Shown here one piece after another: positions 38,640-47,448 of a DNA stretch of 64,000 nt. The stretch comes from JAZGGS01 sp963764825. Lineage in GTDB: Bacteria; Bacteroidota; Ignavibacteria; Ignavibacteriales; Ignavibacteriaceae. The stretch covers positions 248,001 through 312,000 of the forward strand of contig CAVXUA010000016.1 of the NCBI GenBank assembly GCA_963764825.1, given 5' to 3'. The notes under the pieces are model-generated. The model was not told the origin of the DNA and made no database searches. It was given only the letters and a program-made list of their open reading frames with translations. Made by a program: the position numbers and the translations under genes. Numbering within the stretch: the first letter of the stretch is position 1; the number at the start of each line of letters is the position of its first letter.

Positions 38640-39137
38640 TTATAACGTAATAGCACTTCGCTCAAACTCATCCAATTCTTCCTGTGTAAGATCTCTTACA
38701 ACCCTTGCCGGTAAACCTGCAACAAGCTTACCTGCAGGTACAACAAAATTCTGTCTTACAAGCGCCCCTGCAGCCACAATCGATTTTTCTTCTACAACTG
38801 CACCATCCAAAATAATTGCTCCAATTCCTATAAGGCATAAATCACTTAATTGTGCAACCATGCAAGCGAAACTGAATGACCAATGGTAACCTTGCTGCCA
38901 ATATTTAGATGGATATTTATCATTAGTTACATGAAGCATACAGCAATCCTGTATGTTGGTAAGCTTACCTATCTTTATATAATGAACATCGCCCCTAATT
39001 ACAGAGTTGTACCATACACTTGAGTCTTCACCAATTTCGACATCACCAATAATTTTAACGCCCGGTGCAAGAAAAACAGATTCTGCAATAGAAGGATGGA
39101 GATCAAGATATGGATAAAGTTTTGCTTCGTCTTTCAA
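38640..39137 (-). CDS. Gamma-carbonic anhydrase-like hexapeptide protein (three compensating insertions)
   Basis: 165 residues, TTG start overlapping the upstream stop. Left-handed beta-helix repeats: VFLAPGVKIIGDVEIGEDSS, VWYNSVIRGDVHYIKIGKLT, DLCLIGIGAIILDGAVVEEK, VAAGALVRQNFVVPAGKLVA. The reading looks intact, but 38875-38930 is out of frame: another frame gives LNIGSKVTIGHSVSL and then HGCTI, the expected repeats with the metal His. Three one-base insertions restore the frame by chance. Family members bind zinc or are paralogs without carbonic anhydrase activity. Confidence 0.82.
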   Translation of the reverse strand: MKDEAKLYPYLDLHPSIAESVFLAPGVKIIGDVEIGEDSSVWYNSVIRGDVHYIKIGKLTNIQDCCMLHVTNDKYPSKYWQQGYHWSFSFACMVAQLSDLCLIGIGAIILDGAVVEEKSIVAAGALVRQNFVVPAGKLVAGLPARVVRDLTQEELDEFERSAITL

Positions 39138-39945
39138 TCTTTATACTCCGGTGGATTCCAATCGTTTAAGTTCCAACTAATTAGTTCCAAAGTAACATGC
39201 CCTATTAAAACATTCATGCTTGCTACTATCGGGATGGAATATATATCATTACTGAAGCAGCCCTCAAACTCACCTGTAAAGCCGTAAACACTAACAAAGT
39301 TTGTTGAGCCGTCAAGTTTTAAGCAATCAATTTCATAATCAACGGCATCAATTTCTATTTCTTCATTTTCAGAATAGAAATTAAGCGTGGCAATTTCCTG
39401 CTCTTTCATTTACAAAACATGGTACAAAAAGCGTTGTGTCTCTCCCAGTATTCATTCTTGCAAAATAAAGGATTGAAAGTCCATCCTGAAATCCTTTGTT
39501 AACATTAATTGAAGAATCTACACTAACCTGTTTTGTACTTGAATTTCCTTTTACAACATGTATTACTGAATCACCCACAAAACTATATTCTGTGTAGGTT
39601 GTATCATCATCCAGCATAGTTCCTAAAAAAGAAAGAGGAAAGTAGGAGGAATCTATAAAACTTTCATAAACCTGGTGAATAGTTACAAATGGCAGCCCTT
39701 CGTATGAATCTATATAAGCAACGGTCTTAAAAACAGTAATTCCATTTATGATTTCTTTCCCAACAATCTTAAAACGGATTTCGCCCAATTTTAAAAATGC
39801 ATACTTAACTACGTAAGTAAGATCTTCACCAACTTCCAGATGTTTCTTAAATGAATTTTGAGAAACAGTACTATCTGCTAACCTGGAATAAGCAGGAATA
39901 TTGAATGAATAGAATGATAATCAGAATCGATAATATTATTTTCAT
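39134..39945 (-). CDS. DUF3108-family secreted protein (two frameshifts)
   Basis: Signal peptide MKIILSILIIILFIQYS, then the DUF3108 body: VGEDLTYVVKYAFLKLGEIR, VFKTVAYIDSYEGLPFVTIH, FQDGLSILYFARMNTGRDTT, and a final IPIVASMNVLIGHVTLELIS. Breaks near 39890 and 39405 are one-base insertions. This family is periplasmic or outer-membrane associated and of unknown function. It overlaps the hexapeptide gene by 4 bases. Confidence 0.72.
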
Positions 39946-39977
39946 CCGATTATAATTTTATAAATATTTATCAGATG

Positions 39978-40008
39978 GAACTCGTCCCGATAAATCGGGA
40001 CTCGGTTC
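39978..40008 (-). terminator. Long hairpin after ctpA
   Basis: GTCCCGAT pairs with ATCGGGAC around AA, and the flanking GAAC and GTTC extend the stem with small bulges. It lies just past the ctpA stop (40019). There is no clear T run, so it may be a processing or attenuation hairpin rather than a strong terminator. Confidence 0.45.
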
Positions 40009-40018
40009 AAAAATCAGT

Positions 40019-41626
40019 TTACTTAAGATCTGCAAGGTTCCTGGCTTCATCAAAAAGTGTTACTGCCTTTTGAAGTTGATCATCTACACCGAGTAACACT
40101 GTATACCAACCTTCATTTTTCCAATAATGCCTTGCAATCTGTGCTTTTAATCTTGTAAGAATGTATTCGATATCCTCTGTAAAATCTTCTTCATTAAATT
40201 CTACCTCTTTCGAAGCAGCAAAATCAATAAAGTTTTGTTTTTCCTTTTCAGAAATTTCAAATTCATTATTAAATTTTTCTAAATCAGTTCCATAAAGTGA
40301 TTTTATCTTATCACCATTGTTAAGATAAGATAGCGTGTACTGGTAGAATACATTATTTCTTAAGAGATCGCGCGAGTAATCATTAATTTTGCCAGCTTTA
40401 ACAAAATAATCGGGAGTGATGCCGCCTCCGCCATAAACAACTCTTCCGCCCTCAGTTTCAAAAACCGGTTTGCTGGAATCCTTCTCTACCGTATGAGTTA
40501 AGTTATCCCCTTCCTCTTCTTCCCTTTCCATCACTTCGGAATAATATTCTTCATCAGTTTCAAGGTCATCATAATCTCTTTGTATAAGTCTTCCGGAAGG
40601 TGTATAATACTCAGAAATAGTTAATCTTATCGCAGAATTATCTGGTAAAGTAAACTGCCTTTGAACAAGTCCTTTTCCAAAAGAAGTTTCGCCAACTATC
40701 AGTCCCCTATCCCAATCCTGCACAGCCCCGGAAACAATTTCACTTGCGCTTGCACTTCCCCTGTTAATCATAACTATTAAAGGTATTTGCTCAAAAGCAG
40801 AAGGACGTGATGCAAAATAATCTTCATCAAATTCTTCTCTTCGTCCTTTAGTGTAAACGATTTTTTTCTTGCCATCAATAAAAAGATCTGCAATATCCAC
40901 AGCCTGATTCAAATAGCCACCTGGATTTCCGCGGAGATCAAGTATAAGCTGCTCCATACCATTTTGTTTAAGATCTTTTAAGGCGTCTTTAAGTTCATCA
41001 AAAGTAGTTTCAGAAAAACGGGAAACACTAACATAACCGGTTTTATCATTCAGCATAATATGTGTATCAACAGAATAAAGCGGGATTTTATCTCTTGTTA
41101 TTTCGTACTCAATCGGTTCTTCAACACCAGTTCTTAAAATTGTTACTTTTACTTTAGTTCCTGCTTCTCCACGGAGTGAATTACGAACCTCTTCATTTGT
41201 AATGCCTATACAATCTTCACCTTCTATTTTAACAATCCTGTCGCCGGGCATAATTCCAAGCGCTTCGCTGGGTCCGCCGGTTATTGGCGAAACAACTGTA
41301 AGCGTATCATTTACAACCTGGAATTCAATTCCAATTCCTTCAAAATCACCGCGGAAGTTTTCTTCTATAGCTGTAAACATTTCAGCAGGTATGTAAACCG
41401 AATGCGGATCAAGCTCATCCATCATTCCTTTAATAGCAGATTCAACAAGTTTAGGTGTATCTACCTCTTCTATATAATATTTACCTGTGTAGGTTAAAAC
41501 ATCGTTAAATTTTCTCACCCCATCCCGCAAATTATCGCCTGAAAAAATCTTCTCTATTTGGTAACCTAATACAAAGCCGAGCGTAAGTATTATAAAAAGG
41601 ATTGGATATTTAAATGATTTGCCCAT
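40019..41626 (-). CDS. ctpA: Carboxy-terminal processing protease (S41 family)
   Basis: 535 residues, intact. N-terminal membrane anchor (YPILFIILTLGFVLGYQI), PDZ domain at about 85-170 (GIGIEFQVVNDTLTVVSPI; GIMPGDRIVKIEGEDCIG), and the protease core with Ser in MINRGSASASEIVSGAVQDW and Lys in GETSFGKGLVQRQF. It trims periplasmic proteins. A long C-terminal extension (about 360-535) is acidic and helical, as in Bacteroidota members. Confidence 0.92.
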   Translation of the reverse strand: MGKSFKYPILFIILTLGFVLGYQIEKIFSGDNLRDGVRKFNDVLTYTGKYYIEEVDTPKLVESAIKGMMDELDPHSVYIPAEMFTAIEENFRGDFEGIGIEFQVVNDTLTVVSPITGGPSEALGIMPGDRIVKIEGEDCIGITNEEVRNSLRGEAGTKVKVTILRTGVEEPIEYEITRDKIPLYSVDTHIMLNDKTGYVSVSRFSETTFDELKDALKDLKQNGMEQLILDLRGNPGGYLNQAVDIADLFIDGKKKIVYTKGRREEFDEDYFASRPSAFEQIPLIVMINRGSASASEIVSGAVQDWDRGLIVGETSFGKGLVQRQFTLPDNSAIRLTISEYYTPSGRLIQRDYDDLETDEEYYSEVMEREEEEGDNLTHTVEKDSSKPVFETEGGRVVYGGGGITPDYFVKAGKINDYSRDLLRNNVFYQYTLSYLNNGDKIKSLYGTDLEKFNNEFEISEKEKQNFIDFAASKEVEFNEEDFTEDIEYILTRLKAQIARHYWKNEGWYTVLLGVDDQLQKAVTLFDEARNLADLK

Positions 41627-41873
41627 TTCGTCTCCGTTTGAAAAAAGAATCTTAATAATTTTGCTTGAAAACTTAGTTACAGTGCTAAATATAATAATCT
41701 TTATTGATTAAAATTACAGATTGTGGGAGCAAAAATTATTCCTAATTATTTCGGTAGGAGTGATTACTAAAATATTTGTCGCGGGTTTTTACCAAGGGCA
41801 TTGAATTCTTCATTTCATTGCCACCAATACACTAAATTATTGGAAATCATTACGTAGTTATTTTTGAGCAGAT

Positions 41874-41990
41874 TTATTTTACCAGAACCATCTTCTTAGT
41901 TTCAACACAATCTCCGGCTTGGAGTTTGTAGAAGCAAATACCCTTTTGCACTTCAACACGAATCCTGTGAGCTGGAAATTTGAAATCTTA
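41874..41990 (-). pseudogene. Remnant of a type IX secretion sorting domain
   Basis: A short frame reads EVQKGICFYKLQAGDCVETK then KMVLVK and stop, which is the end of a type A sorting domain (usual form GVYFYKLQAGDFVETKKM). There is no gene body upstream: stops interrupt all frames before it. Within the 409-base gap 41627-42035 I see nothing else. Confidence 0.6.
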
Positions 41991-42035
41991 AATTGCTTAT
42001 CCCTATTCAATTATTTTTAATTCTTCCGGTTCGCC

Positions 42036-42569
42036 TTAGGGGTATTTTGAATAAATACTTAGTCCGCTGATATCATATTCTGAAAATGGTTCTATTACTT
42101 CATCTGTTGTAGAAGCTGCAATCCCAATACCTATTCCAATCCCAAGGCTGGCTACTGAAGATAAAATTATAGCAGTTTTTGATTCATCCCAAGCAACCCT
42201 TCCGGCTATAAACCTATTAGAATCATAATTACTATAAAATATTGTAATTCCTGTAACCAATGCGACTAACAATCCTAACCCTGCACCCAGAAGCACGTTG
42301 GATTCTCCCCTTATAATTAACTTTTCTATATCATCAGCTTTAACTTGATTTATACATTCCCAACTTATCGAAAGGTCTTCGCAGTTTGAAGAGTTAAATA
42401 TCAGAAGAGAATTTTCTCGCACTGAAAATAATTCACCGCTTACTTTTTCTTCATAAATAGTAAATGCGCTAATATCAGCTCCTGCATTTTCGATTTCCTG
42501 AGAGTAAATATTATTAGATACTATTAAACTCAGACAATAAATTAACAGCTTATAGAAAAACCTGTTCAT
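42036..42569 (-). CDS. Secreted/membrane protein with beta module and glycine-rich span, unknown
   Basis: 177 residues. Signal peptide (YKLLIYCLSLIVSNNIYSQ), then a beta-rich stretch (KVSGELFSVRENSLLIFNSS, ECINQVKADDIEKLIIRGES), then two glycine-rich hydrophobic segments (NVLLGAGLGLLVALVTGITI and ILSSVASLGIGIGIGIAAS). The arrangement resembles glycine-zipper outer-membrane proteins. The same beta module appears in the two genes upstream on the same strand. No named family recognised. Confidence 0.65.
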   Translation of the reverse strand: MNRFFYKLLIYCLSLIVSNNIYSQEIENAGADISAFTIYEEKVSGELFSVRENSLLIFNSSNCEDLSISWECINQVKADDIEKLIIRGESNVLLGAGLGLLVALVTGITIFYSNYDSNRFIAGRVAWDESKTAIILSSVASLGIGIGIGIAASTTDEVIEPFSEYDISGLSIYSKYP

Positions 42570-42650
42570 AATTCTCTCCTGTATAATTTTAATTCTGTTA
42601 CTTCATCAACACCATCTTCTTGTTATTTACTTACTTCTATTTAAACTCCT

Positions 42651-43835
42651 TTAAAAGTGAAAACCCAATGCTAAACCAAAACTAAAGTTACCCAAACTTC
42701 TCTCGCTTATATCTGTATTTAGTATAGCTGGCATTTCACCAGTCACAAAAACGTAATCAGCCATAAGTCCAATCGATAGCTCCTTAATTAAATAGAGATC
42801 GAATTGTGTGTTTACAAGAGCACTAAATACAGTTTTATTAATACGCTTTGAGGTTTCCTCTTCGGTTATTGCCGGATAACTTCCAACAGTACTCATTTCT
42901 TCAAAAGAAAAATCTACACTCCCCATTCCTATTCCTGCACCTATACTCCAAGAGATTTGTTTTGAAAAAGTTAATGCGAATGGATGATAAACAGCTACTG
43001 CATAGTACCCCACCCCATCGTACGTTTGTGTTACCGAGCCACCTCCAAAGTTTGAATACCAAAATATTGATGGCTCACCAAACCAACTAATCGCTCCACC
43101 TATTTCTAAATCTTCTTGAATTTGGTAAGTCAATTGAATTTTCCTTAATAAGTTAAAGCTGGTAACCTCGTCATAACCATAATAATACGAGTTATTCTCA
43201 TCTCCTTGAATTTCTGAGTACCTGGTATTGACCTGGGACATTTGTACACCTAAATGAACTTTGCTTTCCATTAGTTGTTCACCCTTTAGAAAAGCTTTCA
43301 AGCGATCCAATTCTTTAATCTGATCTTCTTTATCCCCGCTAAAAGTAAATTCCTCGGTATTATCTTGAGTACTAATATCAATTAAGTAACCAACACCACC
43401 ACCGACAAAAGCCATAAGTATACTAGCTATTGCTTTCCACCCTTCACTCTCACCTCGCCAATAAGCAGTTGGTTGATTTTCCACTTGAAAGAAAGCAAGG
43501 TTACCTAAATACATCCCGAGTATGCCTCCGATCAGCAATCCCCTTAAGTTATTCCCTTGAGTATTTATTGTTACAGTTAGCAACTTCCGAACAGGAAATT
43601 CAGCATTTTGTTCATCTTTAAACAGGATAAGTGTATCGGCCTTTGTGCCAACCAGAAATCCCCTTGAAACATCTCCGTCCACACTTACAACTGTAACCAA
43701 ATTGTATAGAAGATTTTTATTTGCAGTTACCAACCCTTCTGTTAAGGGTTTGGTAATTATTGAATCCTGAGTATATGATGGGACACAGATTGTAACAATC
43801 TGTATTAATACTATAATAAAGATATTTTTTTTCAT
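42651..43835 (-). CDS. Outer-membrane beta-barrel protein with N-terminal beta/Gly-rich module
   Basis: 394 residues. Signal peptide (FIIVLIQIVTICVPSYTQ). Residues 45-100 form a beta module with the pattern VDGDVSRGFLVGTKADTLIL then LLTVTINTQGNNLRGLLIGG, followed by a glycine-rich span (ILGMYLGNLAFF) and another (AFVGGGVGYLIDIS). From about 190 the sequence is amphipathic strands ending FSFGLALGFHF; the final Phe is typical of barrels. It is 15 bases downstream of the lipoprotein gene, so cotranscribed. Function unknown. Confidence 0.68.
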   Translation of the reverse strand: MKKNIFIIVLIQIVTICVPSYTQDSIITKPLTEGLVTANKNLLYNLVTVVSVDGDVSRGFLVGTKADTLILFKDEQNAEFPVRKLLTVTINTQGNNLRGLLIGGILGMYLGNLAFFQVENQPTAYWRGESEGWKAIASILMAFVGGGVGYLIDISTQDNTEEFTFSGDKEDQIKELDRLKAFLKGEQLMESKVHLGVQMSQVNTRYSEIQGDENNSYYYGYDEVTSFNLLRKIQLTYQIQEDLEIGGAISWFGEPSIFWYSNFGGGSVTQTYDGVGYYAVAVYHPFALTFSKQISWSIGAGIGMGSVDFSFEEMSTVGSYPAITEEETSKRINKTVFSALVNTQFDLYLIKELSIGLMADYVFVTGEMPAILNTDISERSLGNFSFGLALGFHF

Positions 43836-43850
43836 TGTCTGACCCCAAAT

Positions 43851-45746
43851 TTATTTTGTTGTTTTAGCCCACTCTTCATAGCGCTCTAATGAATAATCAA
43901 CAATCTTTCCAGGTACGAAACCAATTTCATATAGTGTCTGAGTTTGAATTGGTTGATCCTTAGGCAGATGAATTTCATAATATCCTGTTGACTTTAGAAA
44001 TACTGTTCTAGCAGTGTCGTCCCTTTTCAGTGGAGCATCAAATTCTACAAGAAAGTAATCTCCAACTTTGGGCATTTTATGATAATTATCATCTATTGAT
44101 AAAAGAATTTGTAAAATGTCATTCTCATCATGATCAATTGCTTTGGATAGAGGAACTTCTTTTACTAATGGTTCAGGATGGTTTTCATATTCCATGGCTA
44201 TATAGTCAAGAGTCCAGAAACCGTAAGGTGGGTTTAATTGAATTATTAATGAATCACCCTGAACATCATTTAAGTCAATATTATATACTCGTGTCTCAGA
44301 AATAAATGGACCGCCGCCCGATATAAGTCCTTGCTCAGCCCAATTTTCTCCTTCTTTAACTAATAACTTTAATAAATAGAGTTCTTCTCTTTCAATAAAT
44401 TGCATCATTTGTTTTTTCTCAATTTCGTTATCATCAATCTTTTCATACCACGTATCAACATTATCACCATATAACATCAACATCTCTCTTATCATATTCG
44501 ATCCCCAAAGAGAAGTTCCCGCGTTGATAATTAGTTTCGCACTTTTTTCATTACTGGGCTTTGGAAATACAAATGTTAGATTGTGTTTTAAATTATTTCT
44601 AGATTGGTAATTTTCAACCGGAAGTTTTGTTTGCCAGAAAATATTATCCTGTTTGGATATGAATTTACTCAGATCAAGTCCATTTTCATCCTCAGCAACA
44701 ATAGGTTTTTTCGGATTATTAATTGTATGAAAATTTCCATCAAGGTCTGTTATTACTTCAAAATCAGTTGGATGATCTGTAACATATAGACTCATTTCAT
44801 CCAGGTATTGAGTTTCTTCCACTTCATTTTTGACCATAATTTTATATTTCCCATCAACTTCTTTCAAAACATTTAGTTTCGATAACTCACTTCTTTGCAA
44901 TCCTCTCGTTGTTGCTCCACCAAGAGGTTCAGCATCAAAAACATATTTCTCACCATCAAATGAATAAACAAACGGGCACGATTCCTTAGTTGCAAGTGCT
45001 ATTAAAACTAGAATAGCTAAAATTCCAACTACAACACCAACACTTGCTAAGACTGATCCGGCAGCATTGACTCTTAATACGTTAACATATAATATTTCTG
45101 AAGTAGCAATGTTTACAACTTCTTTTTCTTGAGTAACACCAGAAATAACTGCTATTCGTTCAATATATGTACCTCCTGCCTGATCGAAAGTAACAATCAG
45201 ATTGCTGGCTTTAACAATTTGAGAAACAAATAAATTCTCATCTTGTATGAACTCCTTTTTACTGATCGTTTTTGCTCGATCGGTATGAATTTCAAGAATT
45301 TGTTTTGGTGTTAAAGATAAAGTCTGATTATGCTCAGTTATTCCAGTTAAAGTGTTTTTTTGCTCATCATATTTAGCCCCCTCATCATTAAACTCAAACA
45401 GTCGATTGCCATTAACAACAACTTCGGTAATCCTGCTATCTCCAATTTCATTAAAAGGAATCGAAGGGACCTTTTCTGTTCGTAATTCAAGAATATCTTT
45501 GAGAGGTAAAATAATTTCCTCCCCCTCAATAGATATTCCTTTTATAGAAGATTCTATCACTCTGAATTCCCCACCATTTTCATCAAAGGTGATTACATCA
45601 CCATTCGGGAAGACTACCTGCTCAATTGTTTCTTCACCCACTACTAATTCTTCTTTGAAAGCTTTCTCAGATTTAGTAACGACACAACCAAACAAATAAT
45701 TGATGAAAGCTAGCAATACAAGGCTTGTAAATATTTTTTTGTACAT
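43851..45746 (-). CDS. Large lipoprotein with three tandem beta repeats, unknown function
   Basis: 631 residues. Lipobox NYLFGC near residue 21. Residues 40-230 hold three repeats of about 55 residues, each with a DEN/NDE/DQA-G turn and ending in a strand before a charged helix: GDVITFDENGGEFRV, NRLFEFNDEGAKYDE and LIVTFDQAGGTYIER. A membrane-like span (VLASVGVVVGILAILVLIAL) follows, then a module SCPFVYSFDGEKYVFDAEP and NEVEETQYLDEMSLYV, and a long C-terminal part with WGSNMIREMLMLYGDNVDTW. No named domain. The combination of a lipid anchor and an internal span is odd. Confidence 0.7.
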   Translation of the reverse strand: MYKKIFTSLVLLAFINYLFGCVVTKSEKAFKEELVVGEETIEQVVFPNGDVITFDENGGEFRVIESSIKGISIEGEEIILPLKDILELRTEKVPSIPFNEIGDSRITEVVVNGNRLFEFNDEGAKYDEQKNTLTGITEHNQTLSLTPKQILEIHTDRAKTISKKEFIQDENLFVSQIVKASNLIVTFDQAGGTYIERIAVISGVTQEKEVVNIATSEILYVNVLRVNAAGSVLASVGVVVGILAILVLIALATKESCPFVYSFDGEKYVFDAEPLGGATTRGLQRSELSKLNVLKEVDGKYKIMVKNEVEETQYLDEMSLYVTDHPTDFEVITDLDGNFHTINNPKKPIVAEDENGLDLSKFISKQDNIFWQTKLPVENYQSRNNLKHNLTFVFPKPSNEKSAKLIINAGTSLWGSNMIREMLMLYGDNVDTWYEKIDDNEIEKKQMMQFIEREELYLLKLLVKEGENWAEQGLISGGGPFISETRVYNIDLNDVQGDSLIIQLNPPYGFWTLDYIAMEYENHPEPLVKEVPLSKAIDHDENDILQILLSIDDNYHKMPKVGDYFLVEFDAPLKRDDTARTVFLKSTGYYEIHLPKDQPIQTQTLYEIGFVPGKIVDYSLERYEEWAKTTK

Positions 45747-45811
45747 CTTCTTGTTCCTTATTTTAATTTTTATAATAATTAAACAAGATTTACAATTAAT
45801 TATTTATGAGT

Positions 45812-47101
45812 CTATGATTCATATAGTTTCTCCCAGTCCTCTCTTACTTCATTAAAAGAGATTGGGACTTCAACGCCGAATATATTTATCTTTTTTAATG
45901 TATCAGATAATAGTACCGAAGGACATTCCTTATGCAGCGGATGGGGAATCGACATTCTCATCCTATTATATATTTCCTTAAACTCTGACTCCATTATATT
46001 TCCGAAGGACACCGGAAGAAAAACACAAGGATTTACATTACCCGAGCTATCTATATAAAAGTGAGATAGACCTCCCATCATACAACCCATTTGTTCAGGT
46101 CCCTCAATATGCGCTACATAGTATATCAAAGGATAATCTTTATATTTTTTTTGGTTGTTCCCTATCTTCATAAAATCTTTCAATATTTCTCTATCCTTTT
46201 CAGTAATTAAGTCATTTATTTCATTACCGAAATATCCGCCACACTGCCTTGGTTCTAATAGTTGAACTATGCTTACATTTAGGTTTTTAACAAATTCAAA
46301 ATATTTCCATAAATCACCTGATCTAATCAATGGTTTTGTTGCACATAAGTTCACGTAGGTGAATATTCCTGCTTCGTTGAATAGTTTAAGAGCATTAACA
46401 GCAAAACCAAAGGATTTTTCTCCTCTAATACTATCATGCCTTTCCGGAAGTACATCATCTAACCCAACAGCAGCAGCAGTTAAACCATGATCTCTTAACT
46501 TCATGACTTTTTCTTTAGTTAATCCTTTTCCAGATGTATGTATATGAAAGTCAGATAGATCCATATTTGAACTATCAAGAATATTTAGTAGATTTTCGAA
46601 TTCAGTCAGTGGCTCTCCTCCGGTAAGAATTATAACACTTACACCCATCTGTTGAAGATTATCAACAATTTCAATCCATTTGTTTATCGGTACTTTGTCG
46701 TTATTGTCTAAATTATGTTGTTCATAGCAATGAGTGCATCTAAGCTCACATTTATTTGTAATAGCCAAGAATACAGAATCAATCTGTTTTTTCTTTGGAG
46801 TGCCAGCATCAAGGAAATTTAAACCACCATTGGATGCCATCCTATCAAAGATCTTGGAAGGGTAGCCAGGTATTGTAGGTGTCGAATAAAATTTCTTATT
46901 AAACTTGACAAGTTTTGTAAGTTGTAATTTCTTTCTGATTTTAATCGTAGATGAAATATTGTGAATTGATGAAATGATTCTAGATGCAGCGGTGTAATTT
47001 CTCTTTATTAAATAATATTTGACTGATGTTCTAAGAGCTATTTCAATAAGCTTCCAGCCAGAATAGAACTTTGGTGAGTGGTTTTCAATATTTGTATGCA
47101 T
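45812..47101 (-). CDS. Radical SAM protein with partial SPASM-like C-terminus
   Basis: 429 residues, intact. The iron-sulfur motif CELRCTHCYEQH (CxxxCxxC) starts near residue 113, followed by VIILTGGEPLTEFENLL and the SAM-binding strands. The C-terminal part has GCMMGGLSHFYIDSSGNVNP, then CVFLPVSFGNIMES and a last Cys in HKECPSV, fewer cysteines than a full SPASM domain. An N-terminal helical region of about 100 residues is unusual. Many such enzymes modify peptides, but I found no precursor peptide in the 347 bases upstream. It is 65 bases from the lipoprotein gene on the same strand. Confidence 0.8.
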   Translation of the reverse strand: MHTNIENHSPKFYSGWKLIEIALRTSVKYYLIKRNYTAASRIISSIHNISSTIKIRKKLQLTKLVKFNKKFYSTPTIPGYPSKIFDRMASNGGLNFLDAGTPKKKQIDSVFLAITNKCELRCTHCYEQHNLDNNDKVPINKWIEIVDNLQQMGVSVIILTGGEPLTEFENLLNILDSSNMDLSDFHIHTSGKGLTKEKVMKLRDHGLTAAAVGLDDVLPERHDSIRGEKSFGFAVNALKLFNEAGIFTYVNLCATKPLIRSGDLWKYFEFVKNLNVSIVQLLEPRQCGGYFGNEINDLITEKDREILKDFMKIGNNQKKYKDYPLIYYVAHIEGPEQMGCMMGGLSHFYIDSSGNVNPCVFLPVSFGNIMESEFKEIYNRMRMSIPHPLHKECPSVLLSDTLKKINIFGVEVPISFNEVREDWEKLYES

Positions 47102-47448
47102 TGATATTTACCATTTGAGCTTGTTAAAAAATACAATGAAACTTTAACAAATATTTCTAACTAGTTGTCATGGAAATGTCATAAAATTGTAAAAGTTTTG
47201 TCAAATTGAGTGCAAAACCACATTCCGATGGAATCTTTTTGAAATCACTCCTTGGGGGAAGCACAACATTCTGGAAGGAATTTAAGAGTAACGATATTCA
47301 AAACGTTTCTCTCAAGGAACAGATATAAATTTGAAATATAAAGTGGTGAAATTAATTGTTAGAAGCAACGAATGGTTAACGATTAGCAAGTAAAATAATT
47401 TAGCACCAATTAAAAAACAACTGTAATTAGAATCTTCTCAAATTTATA
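47102..47448. other. Intergenic region between radical SAM gene and lysS
   Basis: 347 bases with no frame longer than about ten codons that starts well. On the - strand a TTGACA with a TATGAC 15 bases later lies about 75 bases upstream of the radical SAM start and could be its promoter, though the spacing is short. No terminator hairpin after lysS is evident. Confidence 0.4.

Noticed and set aside
42598..42630. Separate feature for the second sorting-domain remnant
   Set aside because: Only nine codons match, too short to annotate alone; recorded in a finding instead.
47102..47448. Precursor peptide for the radical SAM enzyme
   Set aside because: All frames on both strands are interrupted within about ten codons of any start; no Cys- or Gly-rich leader-core pattern.
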